DNA of 64,000 nucleotides from Actinacidiphila acidipaludis. Lineage in GTDB: Bacteria > Actinomycetota > Actinomycetes > Streptomycetales > Streptomycetaceae. Below the pieces are notes generated by a model. That model saw only the letters and a program-made list of their open reading frames with translations, did not search any database and had not been told where the DNA came from. This document shows, piece by piece, positions 8,386-16,589 of the stretch. Every line of letters begins with the position of its first letter. The stretch's first letter is position 1. The translations under genes and the position numbers were made by a program. Location of the stretch: assembly GCF_019890725.1 (NCBI RefSeq), contig NZ_JAINZZ010000038.1, positions 1-64,000 of the forward strand, in the 5' to 3' direction.

Positions 8386-9348
8386 TCACGGGCTGCCGGT
8401 GGGGGTCATGAGGGGGCGCTGGTCCCGGACGGCCGGGGCGGCCGGAGGCGTGGCGCGGTGGGTGCGTTCGATGGACTGGCCCCAGTAGGTGCCGGCGATC
8501 ATCAGGACGGCGCCGAGGGTGGCCCACCAGGTGAGCCGCTCGCCGCCGAGCGTGATGCCGATGGCGACGGCCCAGATCGGTTCGGTGCCCAGGAGCAGGC
8601 TGGCACGGCTGGCGGAGGTGCCCTGCACCGCCCACGTCTGGGCGACGAACGCGAACACGCTGCAGAACAGGGCGAGATAGACCAATTGGAGCCAGGTCGC
8701 GGCAGTGCTGTGGACGAGTACGGACGTGTGGGCGGCCGCGGGCGCCAGGAACAGCGCCGAGCCGACGACGGTCTGCGCGGTCGTCAGATGGAGCGGGTCG
8801 ACGGCACGGCCCGCCGTCAGCCGCCCGACCAGCGCGACGTGCCCGGCCCGGACCACGGCGGCGGCCAGCACCAGCACGTCCCCGAGCCGCGGCGCGTGGA
8901 ACCCGGTGCTGGACGTGAGCAGTCCGACGGCCAGTACGCACACGCCGGCGGCCAGGAAGAACGTCCACGGCAGGCGGCGGTCGCCGGTGCGGTCCAGCAG
9001 CGGCGTCAGCACGATGGTCAGGCTGATGATCAGACCGGCGTTGGCGGCGCTGGTGTGCGCCACCCCATAGGTCTCCAGGATGAGTACCGCCGCCTGGGTG
9101 ACGCCCAGCAGGGCGCCGAGCCGGACCTCGTCGCGCGTCCAGCCGCGGGTCCGGTGCCGGGACGGCCCGTGCGTCCGGCGGCGGGAGACGACCAGGGCGC
9201 CGCACGCGAGCGCGGAGATCGCGTACCGGGCGAACAGCACGGTCAGCACCGGGAGCGCGGCGGTGGCGGTCTTGGCGGCGAGGTAACTGGACCCCCAGGC
9301 CAGCGCGACCAGAAGAAGAACCGCATCCGTGCGGCGGGCAAGCTGCAT
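8386..9348 (-). CDS. DMT/EamA-family transporter, ten membrane helices
   Basis: A 320-residue membrane protein with two EamA repeats. The first opens DAVLLLVALAWGSSYLAAKT with the family's (A/F)WGS motif. The second has the conserved end LLLGTEPIWAVAIGITLGGE followed by WATLGAVLMIAGTYWGQS. A soluble tail of about 30 residues ends the protein. The family exports amino acids, purines or drugs; this substrate is unknown. The ATG at 9348 follows a GTAGGAG-like site. It diverges from a LysR gene whose operator-like repeat lies between them, so it is a probable target of that regulator. Confidence 0.88.
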   Translation of the reverse strand: MQLARRTDAVLLLVALAWGSSYLAAKTATAALPVLTVLFARYAISALACGALVVSRRRTHGPSRHRTRGWTRDEVRLGALLGVTQAAVLILETYGVAHTSAANAGLIISLTIVLTPLLDRTGDRRLPWTFFLAAGVCVLAVGLLTSSTGFHAPRLGDVLVLAAAVVRAGHVALVGRLTAGRAVDPLHLTTAQTVVGSALFLAPAAAHTSVLVHSTAATWLQLVYLALFCSVFAFVAQTWAVQGTSASRASLLLGTEPIWAVAIGITLGGERLTWWATLGAVLMIAGTYWGQSIERTHRATPPAAPAVRDQRPLMTPTGSP

Positions 9349-9400
9349 GCTCCTACGCTGCACCACCACGGACCTTGAAGGCCAGGACCAACATCTAAAC

Positions 9401-9427
9401 CGACGGTGTAGCAGCCCTACACTGTCG
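9401..9427. promoter_or_regulatory. LysR operator overlapping a leaderless promoter
   Basis: Inverted repeat of 11 bases with one mismatch (CGACGGTGTAG, 9401-9411; CTACACTGTCG, 9417-9427), spacer CAGCC. It overlaps the -10 element TACACT (9418-9423), which ends seven bases before the GTG of the LysR gene. It lies between divergent genes, as expected for an autoregulatory LysR site. Confidence 0.65.
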
Positions 9428-9430
9428 GGG

Positions 9431-10333
9431 GTGGACGAACGGCAGCTGCGCATCCTGCGCGAACTGGGAGACCTCGGCAGCGTCAGCGCGGTCGCCGAGG
9501 CCCTGCACGTGACCCCCTCCGCGATCTCGCAGCAACTGCGGCTGCTGCAGCGCTCGATCCCCGTCCCCCTCACCGAACGCGCCGGACGCCGCGTGGTGCT
9601 GACCGACGCCGGACAGGCCCTGGCCGCGGCCGCCATCGAGGTGGAGAGCGCCCTGGCCCGGGCCCGCCACACCGTCACCGACTTCGCCGAGCGGGCCGAC
9701 GGAGCCGTGTCGCTGGCCGCCTTCCACAGCGCCGCCTCCGCCTTCTTCCCGCTGCTGCTCCGCTCCCTCGACGGCGACGACAGCCCCCGCCTCGCGCTCG
9801 CCGACGAGGACGTCGCCCAGGACCGCTTCCCCGCCCTGACCCGCGACCACGACCTGGTCCTCGCACACCGCCTCGACCACGCCCCGCCCTGGCCGCGCAC
9901 GGTCACCGCCGGCACGCTGCTGCACGAACCCCTCGACGTCGCCCTTCCGGCCGGTCACCGCCTCGCGGCGAAGCCGCGGCTGACCCCGCGCGACGTGGCG
10001 GACCAGCCGTGGATCGCCGTCCACGACGGATTCCCGCTGATGGCCACCATCGAGGCCATCGGCAGCGTCGCCGACCGCCGGCTCCACGTCGTCCACCGGA
10101 TCAACGACTTCGCGGTGGTCGCCGAGGCCGTGGCCACCGGCGGCGGACTGGCGCTGATGCCCCGCTGGACCACGCGCCCGCACCCCGACGTCGTCCTCCG
10201 GCCGCTGAGCGGGGTGCACGCCCGGCGCCACATCGACGTCCTCCACCGGCCCGAACGCACCGCCCGCAGGGCCGTCCGCACCGTCCTCGCCGAACTCCAC
10301 CGGGCCGCCGCGACGATCCGGGACCGCGGCTGA
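9431..10333 (+). CDS. LysR-family transcriptional regulator
   Basis: A 300-residue LysR regulator. The winged helix-turn-helix is at residues 1-60 (QLRILRELGDLGSVSAVAEA, TPSAISQQLRLLQ), followed by a linker helix and a periplasmic-binding-protein-like effector domain (about 90-295), including DVALPAGHRLAAKPRLTPRD. The GTG at 9431 gives the canonical N-terminus, and the mRNA is probably leaderless. It lies divergent to the DMT transporter and most likely controls it together with itself; the effector may be the transported substrate (inference). Confidence 0.9.
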   Translation: MDERQLRILRELGDLGSVSAVAEALHVTPSAISQQLRLLQRSIPVPLTERAGRRVVLTDAGQALAAAAIEVESALARARHTVTDFAERADGAVSLAAFHSAASAFFPLLLRSLDGDDSPRLALADEDVAQDRFPALTRDHDLVLAHRLDHAPPWPRTVTAGTLLHEPLDVALPAGHRLAAKPRLTPRDVADQPWIAVHDGFPLMATIEAIGSVADRRLHVVHRINDFAVVAEAVATGGGLALMPRWTTRPHPDVVLRPLSGVHARRHIDVLHRPERTARRAVRTVLAELHRAAATIRDRG

Positions 10334-10424
10334 CCACCGCCGCGCCCGCCGGGCCGGCAGCAGCGGCCGGCCGTCGGCCGGGCCGTCAGGAACCGGTCCC
10401 GCTGCGGGCCGCGTCTTGGACGCC

Positions 10425-11249
10425 ATGGCTTCCGACGAGCAGCGAGACCACGCGGACCCGCCCGAAGCCCGCCGGCCGGGCCCGCCCGGCACGCCCGGCG
10501 GGCCCGCGCTTCCCGCCACCAGGAACGACGTGGGCCCGAGCGAGCCGCTGACCGGCGAGGCCACCAGAATCCGGCCGGTCGTCGTCGTCACGGCCATCGA
10601 ACTCCGGCGATCCGCCCGTGAAGCCCTCGCCCAGCGCCTCGGCCCCGGTCACATCGTCGTCGACATCCGCCGCGCCGGACCGGACGCCGACATCGTGCTC
10701 GTGCCACCCAGCAGCGCCCTGCTGCTCGGCATGCTGCGCCGGCGCTTCCCCCAAGCCCGCCTGCTCGCCACCGAGTTCACCGACGACGGCTACGGCGCCG
10801 ACTTCCGCGGCCCCATCAGCGGGATCCTCGACAGCGACATCGACGGGTACTTCGTGGCGCCGACCATGGACGACCTGGCCGACGTCACCCGCAGCGCCGG
10901 ACGGGCCGTCGCGGGAGCCCTCACCGGCGGCGGAAGCGGACGGCGACCGCGCCCCGTCGACCTGCTCGCGGCCAACCGGCGCCTGGTGCTGGACAGCGGC
11001 CACGGGGCAGGCCCGTCCGTGACCGTGGAACCGCCACAGGGCGCGATCACGGTCGATCTGGACGACTGGGCCCGTGCGCTCGACGGCGACCCCCGGATCC
11101 TGGCGGACCTGGCGTGGCCGCTGATCCTGCAACTGGCCGGGCAGGGCGCGCACGTCACCGTGGTCGGGGACCCGCCCGGGTCCTGGGCCCGCCGTGCGCG
11201 CGCTGCCGGAGTGTGTGTCCGGCCGTCATCTCCCGATATTCCGGGCTGA
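10425..11249 (+). CDS. Protein of unknown function
   Basis: About 274 residues. Residues 1-45 are proline-rich and probably disordered. The rest looks like an alpha/beta fold with strands such as RPVVVVTAIE, DIVLVPPS and ARLLATEF, then GYGADFRGPISGILDSDIDG and a late segment GAITVDLDDWARALDGDPR. I do not recognise a family. Codon use is strongly GC-rich at the third base throughout, which supports real coding. A TTG at 10416 is an alternative start and no clear ribosome site is visible. It is followed by the leader region of the MFS gene. Confidence 0.6.
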   Translation: MASDEQRDHADPPEARRPGPPGTPGGPALPATRNDVGPSEPLTGEATRIRPVVVVTAIELRRSAREALAQRLGPGHIVVDIRRAGPDADIVLVPPSSALLLGMLRRRFPQARLLATEFTDDGYGADFRGPISGILDSDIDGYFVAPTMDDLADVTRSAGRAVAGALTGGGSGRRPRPVDLLAANRRLVLDSGHGAGPSVTVEPPQGAITVDLDDWARALDGDPRILADLAWPLILQLAGQGAHVTVVGDPPGSWARRARAAGVCVRPSSPDIPG

Positions 11250-11289
11250 GTTCCGGGGCGCGGCTCATGGTTGCCCCGCCAAAAAGGCT

Positions 11290-11318
11290 TGGGGCCCGCT
11301 CGGGGCCGGAGCTAGGGT
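11290..11318 (+). promoter_or_regulatory. Promoter of the MFS transporter transcript
   Basis: TTGGGG (11290-11295) and TAGGGT (11313-11318) are spaced about 17 bases apart. Transcription would begin near 11325, leaving a leader of about 200 bases before the transporter start. Confidence 0.45.
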
Positions 11319-11354
11319 GGGCCCGCAGCATGTGACCCCCCGAGGAGCGAGGAC

Positions 11355-11381
11355 ATGCCCGGTCGTCCGAGCACACGTTGA
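11355..11381 (+). CDS. Putative 8-residue leader peptide (MPGRPSTR)
   Basis: An ATG directly preceded by the strong ribosome site GAGGAGCGAGG opens an eight-codon frame ending in TGA at 11381. It lies in the untranslated leader of the MFS gene, 67 bases before a large hairpin. Such minimal frames commonly regulate resistance and transport genes by ribosome stalling. Proposed from layout only. Confidence 0.4.
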   Translation: MPGRPSTR

Positions 11382-11448
11382 CGTCCGCGGCCGTGAACGG
11401 CCCGTCATCGTGTGCTGCCTGAGATACGCGGCACCGAACCTTCCCTTC

Positions 11449-11494
11449 CCGCCGCCCGCCACCGTCGGCGCAACCGACGGACATCGGGCGGCGG
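11449..11494 (+). terminator. Nested hairpin in the MFS leader, possible attenuator
   Basis: Outer arms of 10 bp (11449-11458 with 11485-11494) enclose inner arms of 7 bp (CCGTCGG, 11462-11468; CCGACGG, 11474-11480) with loop CGCAA. The structure ends 29 bases before the transporter start. Confidence 0.5.
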
Positions 11495-11523
11495 TTCCGT
11501 CCTCGGCCGTTCCAGGGGTTTTC

Positions 11524-12861
11524 GTGCCGCGCCGTGCCTCCGCTGAATCCGTGCAATCCGCCGAACCCGCGTCCCGTCCGGGGCGAGCAGACCCGGCACG
11601 CCTGCGGCGGGACGGCGACTTCCGCCGGCTCTGGCTCGGCCAGACGGTCTCCCAGCTGGGCGAGCAGACAACCCTGGTGGTGGTGCCGCTCTTCGCCGTG
11701 CTGACGCTGGACGCCGGGGCCGGCCGGCTCGGGGCGCTGCGCGCGGTGGGACAGGCGCCGATCCTGCTGCTGTCGCTCTTCGCCGGCGCGTGGGTCGACC
11801 GGTGGCGGACCCGCCTGCTGATGGTGGTGATGGACGCGGGCCGGGCGCTCGTGCTGGGCGCGGCCGCCGTGGCCGGACTCCTCGGCGCGCTCGGGCTGCC
11901 GGCGCTGTTCACGGTCGCCTTCGTCGTGGGGTCGCTGTCGGTGTTCTTCGACGTGGCGTACCAGGCTTCCCTGGTGCGGCTGGTGAGGCGCGACCAGTTG
12001 GTGGGCGCCAACAGCGCGCTCGAGGGCAGCCGGTCCGCCGCGCAGATCGGCGGTCCCGCCCTCGGCGGCCTGCTGGTCTCCGCGCTGTCGGCGCCCGTCG
12101 CCCTCGCCTCCAGTGCGGTGTTCTTCGCGCTGTCGTTCCTGTCGATCCGGCGGATCGCCCGCCCCGAGGCCGTCCCGGAACACCCGCGCACCGAGCCCCG
12201 CCGCCCGCCTGTCCGGCGGCAGATCCGCGAGGGTCTGCGCTTCGTCGCCGGTGACCCGTCCCTGCGGACGGTGTGCCTCGCGTCCGCCGCCTTCCAGCTG
12301 TTCTTCGCGGCGACGATGACCGTCTACCTGCTGTTCCTGCCGCGGGATCTGCACCTGCCCGGCGCCGCGGTCGGCCTGGCACTCGCGGCGCCGGGGCCGG
12401 GCGCCCTGCTGGGCTCGCTCCTCGCCGCCCGCCTGCCGGGCCGCTTCGGGCACGGCCTGGTGCTCGTGTCCGCGGCGGCCCTCGGCGACGGAGCCTTCCT
12501 GCTGGTGCCCGCGCTGCACGGCCCCCCGGCGGTGACGGTGCCCGAACTCGTCGCGATCAACGTCGTGTTCGGGACCCTCGGGCAGCTGGTGAACGTCACG
12601 ATCATGGCCGTCCGGCAGACCGTCACGCCGGACGGGATGCAGGGCCGGGCGGCCGCGACGATCACCTTCGTCGGCATGGGGACGGCCCCGCTCGGCTCGC
12701 TGCTCGGCGGCTTCCTCGCGGGGGAGTGCGGGACGCGCCCCAGCCTCCTGGCGACCGCCGCGGGCATGCTGCTGTCGCCGGTGCTGATGGCCCTGTCCCC
12801 GCTGGCCCGGCTGGGACGGACGCTGCCGAGCCCGCCCGAGGCCCCGGCCCGGTCCGCGTGA
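11524..12861 (+). CDS. MFS transporter (enterobactin/macrolide-exporter-like)
   Basis: A 445-residue, 12-helix major facilitator. The N-terminal LRRDGDFRRLWLGQTVSQLG is the hallmark of Streptomyces MFS exporters of the MFS_3/EntS type. The loop between helices 2 and 3 reads AGAWVDRWRTRLLMVVMD. GANSALEGSRSAAQIGGPALG lies in helix 5, and the central loop is basic and proline-rich (about 215-235). The GTG at 11524 follows CCAGGGG and leaves a tail of about 38 residues before the first family motif. Substrate unknown; these proteins often export antibiotics or siderophores. A leader peptide and hairpin precede it. Confidence 0.83.
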   Translation: MPRRASAESVQSAEPASRPGRADPARLRRDGDFRRLWLGQTVSQLGEQTTLVVVPLFAVLTLDAGAGRLGALRAVGQAPILLLSLFAGAWVDRWRTRLLMVVMDAGRALVLGAAAVAGLLGALGLPALFTVAFVVGSLSVFFDVAYQASLVRLVRRDQLVGANSALEGSRSAAQIGGPALGGLLVSALSAPVALASSAVFFALSFLSIRRIARPEAVPEHPRTEPRRPPVRRQIREGLRFVAGDPSLRTVCLASAAFQLFFAATMTVYLLFLPRDLHLPGAAVGLALAAPGPGALLGSLLAARLPGRFGHGLVLVSAAALGDGAFLLVPALHGPPAVTVPELVAINVVFGTLGQLVNVTIMAVRQTVTPDGMQGRAAATITFVGMGTAPLGSLLGGFLAGECGTRPSLLATAAGMLLSPVLMALSPLARLGRTLPSPPEAPARSA

Positions 12862-12893
12862 CGCCTCGCGCCGCCCGCCACGTCCGCCGGTGC

Positions 12894-12899
12894 TAGCGT
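12894..12899 (+). promoter_or_regulatory. -10 element for the phosphotransferase-like gene
   Basis: TAGCGT lies 30 bases before the GTG at 12930. It implies a leader of about 23 bases containing a weak GGAG-like ribosome site. Confidence 0.35.
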
Positions 12900-12929
12900 G
12901 CCTGCCCGGCCAGTGATCGGAGATCGTCG

Positions 12930-13817
12930 GTGGACGCGTTGACGTATGACCAGGACCTCGTGCGGGCGCTGCTGCGGGACCAGCATCCGGATCTCGCGGA
13001 TCTGGAGCTGCGTGCCGTCGACGGCGGCTGGGACAACCAGCTGTGGCGTCTCGGTGACGAGTTGGCCGTTCGCCTGCCGCGTACCGAGCGTGCGCCGGCG
13101 CTGCTGGAGACCGAGCGGACGTGGCTTCCGGCGCTCGCCGGACGTCTGCCGCTGCCGACACCCACACCGGTACGGGAGGGCCGACCCTCCAGCCTGTTCG
13201 AGCACACCTGGACGATCGCGCGCTGGGTCCAGGGCGTCCCGGCCGACCGCGCGCCGGTCACCCGCGTCGGGGCGGCCGGCCTCCTCGCGGCGTTCCTTGC
13301 GGCCCTGCACCACCGCGCCCCCGCCGACGCCCCGGTCAATCCGTCGCGCGGCATCCCGCTGGCCGGCCTGCACGGCGTCGACGGCTGGTTCGACGACGTC
13401 CTCCCGGACCACCCCGACGCCGACGCGGCGCGGGCGGTGTGGCAGAAGGCCCTCGCGGCGCCGGCCTGGCAGGACGCGCCCATGTGGCTCCACGGTGACC
13501 TGCACCCGGCGAACGTCGTCGTGCGGGACGGGACGCTCGCCGGGGTCGTCGACTTCGGCGAGATGTGCGGAGGCGACCCCGCGACGGACCTGTCGGCCGC
13601 CTGGATCCTGCTGCCCGCCGGCACGGTGGGCCGGTTCTTCGACGCCTACGGGCGCGCCGACCAGGCCACCTTCACCCGGGCCCGGGGCTGGGCCGTTCTG
13701 CGCGCCCTGAACCTCATCGTCATCGGGCGCAACGGCAGACTCGGTCTGCCCGGCGGCAAGCCGACCTGGGAGCCGGCGGGGTACGCCACGCTGGAACGGG
13801 TGCTGGCCACCGGCTGA
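12930..13817 (+). CDS. Aminoglycoside phosphotransferase (APH)-family kinase-like protein
   Basis: A 295-residue APH/choline-kinase-fold protein. Catalytic loop WLHGDLHPANVVV (about residues 188-200) holds the HGD-x4-N Brenner motif, and GVVDFGEMCGGDPATDLS (about 206-223) holds the metal-binding DFG-like Asp. The N-lobe has GGWDNQLWRLGDELAVRLPR with the ATP-binding Lys replaced by Arg, as in many members. It phosphorylates a small hydroxyl compound. Aminoglycoside resistance is possible but not shown, since this Streptomyces subgroup is large and mostly uncharacterised. It stands alone with its own -10 element. Confidence 0.84.
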   Translation: MDALTYDQDLVRALLRDQHPDLADLELRAVDGGWDNQLWRLGDELAVRLPRTERAPALLETERTWLPALAGRLPLPTPTPVREGRPSSLFEHTWTIARWVQGVPADRAPVTRVGAAGLLAAFLAALHHRAPADAPVNPSRGIPLAGLHGVDGWFDDVLPDHPDADAARAVWQKALAAPAWQDAPMWLHGDLHPANVVVRDGTLAGVVDFGEMCGGDPATDLSAAWILLPAGTVGRFFDAYGRADQATFTRARGWAVLRALNLIVIGRNGRLGLPGGKPTWEPAGYATLERVLATG

Positions 13818-13861
13818 CCCGCGCCCCGGCCCGGGCGCCCCGCTCTGTCAGTGACGCCCCC

Positions 13862-13867
13862 TAGGGT
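13862..13867 (+). promoter_or_regulatory. -10 element upstream of peptidase E gene
   Basis: TAGGGT matches TANNNT and lies 53 bases before the ATG at 13921. That gives a short leader. Confidence 0.4.
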
Positions 13868-13920
13868 GCACACAAGGTCCGGTGCGCCGGGCAGGCGACG
13901 ATCCGAACAGGGCGGGCACG

Positions 13921-14586
13921 ATGAAGCTTCTCCTCACTTCCGCCGGCGTCAAGAACGCGAGCATCCGCACGACGCTGGTCGACCTCCTGGGCAAAAGGAT
14001 CGAGGAGTGCACGGCGCTCTGCGTTCCCACGGCGGCGTACGCGATGAGCGGCGGCCCGGGAGCGGCCTGGCGGCAGATCAGCGGACGTGCCAGCACCCCC
14101 ATGTCCGACCTGGGCTGGAAGTCGCTGGGCGTGCTGGAACTCACCGCACTGCCCAGCCTCGACGCCGACCTCTGGGTGCCCCTGGTCCAGGAGACGGACG
14201 CCCTGCTGGTGGGCGGCGGCGACGCGCTGTACCTGGCCCACTGGATGCGCGAGTCCGGGCTGGCCGACCTCTTCCCGTCGCTGCGCGACACCGTCTACCT
14301 CGGGGTGAGCGGCGGCAGCATGGCGATGGCCCCGCAGGTCGGGGAGGAGTTCGTCGGCTGGAAACCGCCGGCGGGCGGCGACGCGGGCCTGGGTGTCGTC
14401 GACTTCGCGATGTTCCCGCATCTGGACCACCCCGACCTGCCGGAGAACTCCATGGCCGACGCCGAACAGTGGGCGGCCGCCCTCTCGGTACCGGGGTACG
14501 CCCTCGACGACCAGACCGCGCTCACCGTGGTCGACGGCGCCGTCGACGTGATCTCCGAGGGGAACTGGCGGCTGTTCACCCCCTGA
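13921..14586 (+). CDS. Peptidase E-like serine dipeptidase (S51 family)
   Basis: A 221-residue cytoplasmic hydrolase of the S51 family, whose founder cleaves Asp-X dipeptides. The N-terminus MKLLLTSAGVKN is typical. DALLVGGGDALYLAHWM (about residues 95-111) is the conserved GG(G/N) strand. The nucleophile serine sits in YLGVSGGSMAM (about 125-135), where the usual GxSAG is GVSGG. MFPHLDHPDLPENS supplies the catalytic His. The ATG at 13921 gives the standard N-terminus. Substrate range untested. Confidence 0.83.
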   Translation: MKLLLTSAGVKNASIRTTLVDLLGKRIEECTALCVPTAAYAMSGGPGAAWRQISGRASTPMSDLGWKSLGVLELTALPSLDADLWVPLVQETDALLVGGGDALYLAHWMRESGLADLFPSLRDTVYLGVSGGSMAMAPQVGEEFVGWKPPAGGDAGLGVVDFAMFPHLDHPDLPENSMADAEQWAAALSVPGYALDDQTALTVVDGAVDVISEGNWRLFTP

Positions 14587-14703
14587 AGACCCGGAACCCC
14601 GGCACGCGTCGCGCGCCTTCCTCGCGCCGCGCTGCCGGGACCATGACATGTGTCATGCGAAAGGGTGGACGCCGTGCACTGGGGGACCGCTCGGCGGCGG
14701 CCG

Positions 14704-14709
14704 TACCTT
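14704..14709 (+). promoter_or_regulatory. -10 element of a leaderless promoter
   Basis: TACCTT ends six bases before the ATG at 14716 and there is no ribosome site between them. This fits a leaderless transcript. Confidence 0.45.
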
Positions 14710-14715
14710 CTTCCC

Positions 14716-15072
14716 ATGACGAAGACAGACGCCAGCAGCCCGGAGAAGACCGACGTCAAGGTCAGCCTGATAGGCGGTCACCGACTCGGCGGCGACGCGA
14801 CCCTGCACGAGCGCACGATCACCGCGTCCCTCATCGGAGGGGCCGACGTCGACCTCACGGACGTCGACATCCCGGACGGCGCGGAGCTGCGCATCACCAA
14901 GCTGAGCCTGATCGGCGGCGTCCGCCTCAAGGTCCGCGCGGACGTCGTCGTGGAGGTGCACGGCATCCGCCTCGGCGGGGTGAAGGACGACGGCCCGACC
15001 CGCGAGGGCGGCCCGACGGTCCGCGTCGACGCGTGGGGGCTGCTCGGCGGCGTCTCCGTCACCCGCGCGTGA
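14716..15072 (+). CDS. LiaF-like / cell-wall-active antibiotic response-type small protein
   Basis: A 118-residue soluble protein built from short repeated strands: VKVSLIGGHRLGGDATLHER, TASLIGGADVDLTDVDIPDG and KLSLIGGVRLKV. Three SLIGG turns mark the beta-helical LiaF C-terminal domain (DUF2154-like). It lacks the membrane helices of true LiaF and the DUF1707 helices. Likely binding or sensing, role unknown. Translation is probably leaderless. It precedes a MurG paralogue, which would fit a cell-envelope theme, but that is only context. Confidence 0.68.
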   Translation: MTKTDASSPEKTDVKVSLIGGHRLGGDATLHERTITASLIGGADVDLTDVDIPDGAELRITKLSLIGGVRLKVRADVVVEVHGIRLGGVKDDGPTREGGPTVRVDAWGLLGGVSVTRA

Positions 15073-15137
15073 CGCCGCCGCGGCCGGCCGTCGCGAGGGC
15101 GGCGGCCGGTGCGTCCGGGCGGAGGGGCCCGAGCCAG

Positions 15138-15143
15138 TAGGGT
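15138..15143 (+). promoter_or_regulatory. -10 element of a leaderless promoter
   Basis: TAGGGT ends seven bases before the GTG at 15151. No ribosome site is present, which supports this GTG as both transcription and translation start. Confidence 0.5.
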
Positions 15144-15150
15144 GCGGTGG

Positions 15151-16329
15151 GTGAATAGTGCTGCCGCTGCCGCCTCGCGTCCCTTCCGCCTGATCGTCAC
15201 CGGGGGAGGTACGGGCGGCCACACGTACCCCGCGCTCACCGCGATCAGAACGCTCCAGGCCCGCCTGGCGGCCGACGGCGGAGCGCTCGACGTGCTGTGG
15301 ATCGGCACCCCCGAGGGCCTGGAGGCGCGCGTCGCCCCGGCCGAGGGCATCGCGTTCACCACGGTCGCCACCGGCAAGATCCGCCGTGCCAGCAACCCGC
15401 TGAGGATGGTCTCGCCCGCGAACGTCCGGGACATGGCCCGGGTGCCGCTCGGCGTGGTGCAGGCCCGCAGGATCGTCGCCGACTTCCGGCCCGACGTGGT
15501 GCTCGCCACCGGCGGCTACGTGGCCGTTCCGGCAGGCATGGCGGCCCGGATGTGCAAGGCGCCGCTCGTGCTGCACGAGCAGACCGTCCGGCTCGGACTG
15601 GCGAACCGGAAACTGGCCGGCTCGGCGACCCGCATCGCGGTCTCGTCGGAGTCCTCCCTGCTCCTGCTGCCGGAAGCGGTGCGGAACATCGCGGTGGTGA
15701 CCGGCAACCCCGTGCGCCCGGAGGTCCTGACCGGTCACGCCGACAAGGCCGTCCACGGGCTGGGGCTGCACGGCTTCGACCGGCGGCTGCCCACCGTCTA
15801 CGTCACCGGCGGCGCGCAGGGCTCGCAGCAGATCAACCAGCTCGTGCAGGGCGCGCTGCCGTGGCTGCTGGAACGGGCGAACGTCATCCACCAGGCGGGG
15901 CCGGCGAATGTCGACGCCCTGCGGCACGCCGCGGCGGCCCTGCGGCCGGATCTGGCCGCCCGCTACCACCTCACCGGGTTCGTCAGCGGCGAACTGCCCG
16001 ACGTCCTGGCGCTGGCCGACGTGGTGATCTCCCGCAGCGGCGCGGGGACGCTCGCCGAGCTGACGGCGCTGGGCAAGCCGGCGGTGTTCGTCCCGCTGGC
16101 CACGTCCGCGGGCAACGAGCAGACGCACAACGCGCGGCACCTGGAGGAGGCCGGCGCGGCCGTCGCCCTGGTCGGCGACCCGACGCCCGAGACCCTGGTC
16201 CAGGCCGCCGGTCCGCTGCTGAACGACCCGGCGCGCCGCGCCGCCATGGCCGAGCGGGCCCGCGCCCACGGCCGCCCGGACGCGGCGGACCGCCTCGTGG
16301 ACGTGCTGCTGTCCGCGGCGGCGCGCTGA
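15151..16329 (+). CDS. MurG paralogue: UDP-GlcNAc:undecaprenyl-pyrophosphoryl-MurNAc-pentapeptide transferase-like
   Basis: A 392-residue GT-B glycosyltransferase close to MurG, the enzyme that makes lipid II by adding GlcNAc to lipid I. The N-lobe glycine-rich loop is LIVTGGGTGGHTYPALTAI, followed by ATGGYVAVPAGMAARM and PLVLHEQTVRLGLANRKL. The C-lobe UDP-GlcNAc site is YVTGGAQGSQQINQ, then VISRSGAGTLAELTALGKP and NEQTHNARHLEEAGAA. The gene stands alone, not in a dcw division cluster, so it is probably a second copy with a specialised or differently regulated role. Confidence 0.85.
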   Translation: MNSAAAAASRPFRLIVTGGGTGGHTYPALTAIRTLQARLAADGGALDVLWIGTPEGLEARVAPAEGIAFTTVATGKIRRASNPLRMVSPANVRDMARVPLGVVQARRIVADFRPDVVLATGGYVAVPAGMAARMCKAPLVLHEQTVRLGLANRKLAGSATRIAVSSESSLLLLPEAVRNIAVVTGNPVRPEVLTGHADKAVHGLGLHGFDRRLPTVYVTGGAQGSQQINQLVQGALPWLLERANVIHQAGPANVDALRHAAAALRPDLAARYHLTGFVSGELPDVLALADVVISRSGAGTLAELTALGKPAVFVPLATSAGNEQTHNARHLEEAGAAVALVGDPTPETLVQAAGPLLNDPARRAAMAERARAHGRPDAADRLVDVLLSAAAR

Positions 16330-16589
16330 GGCGCACGGGGCGGGCGGCCTGGAGCGTGCGGGGTGGAGCGGCCGGTCCTCGGTTTCCCGGCAGAGGGGTC
16401 TCGGCGTCGCCGACGGCGCGTTGTCACCACGGCGGGGCTGATCACCTGACCGGCTCCGGACGGCGGCTCCTCGGCTGACGCACGTCGGGCTCGCGCGCGC
16501 TCATCGGATCCGGGCCCAGCCCGATGGCCGCGCATGCGGGTCGTAAGGGTGGGCACACGGTCTGCTGACCGGACCAGAAGGAGATCGCC

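Noticed and set aside
11393..11422. A second short frame (GTG, nine codons) in the MFS leader
   Set aside because: No ribosome site precedes it and nothing else supports it. Only the ATG at 11355 is kept.
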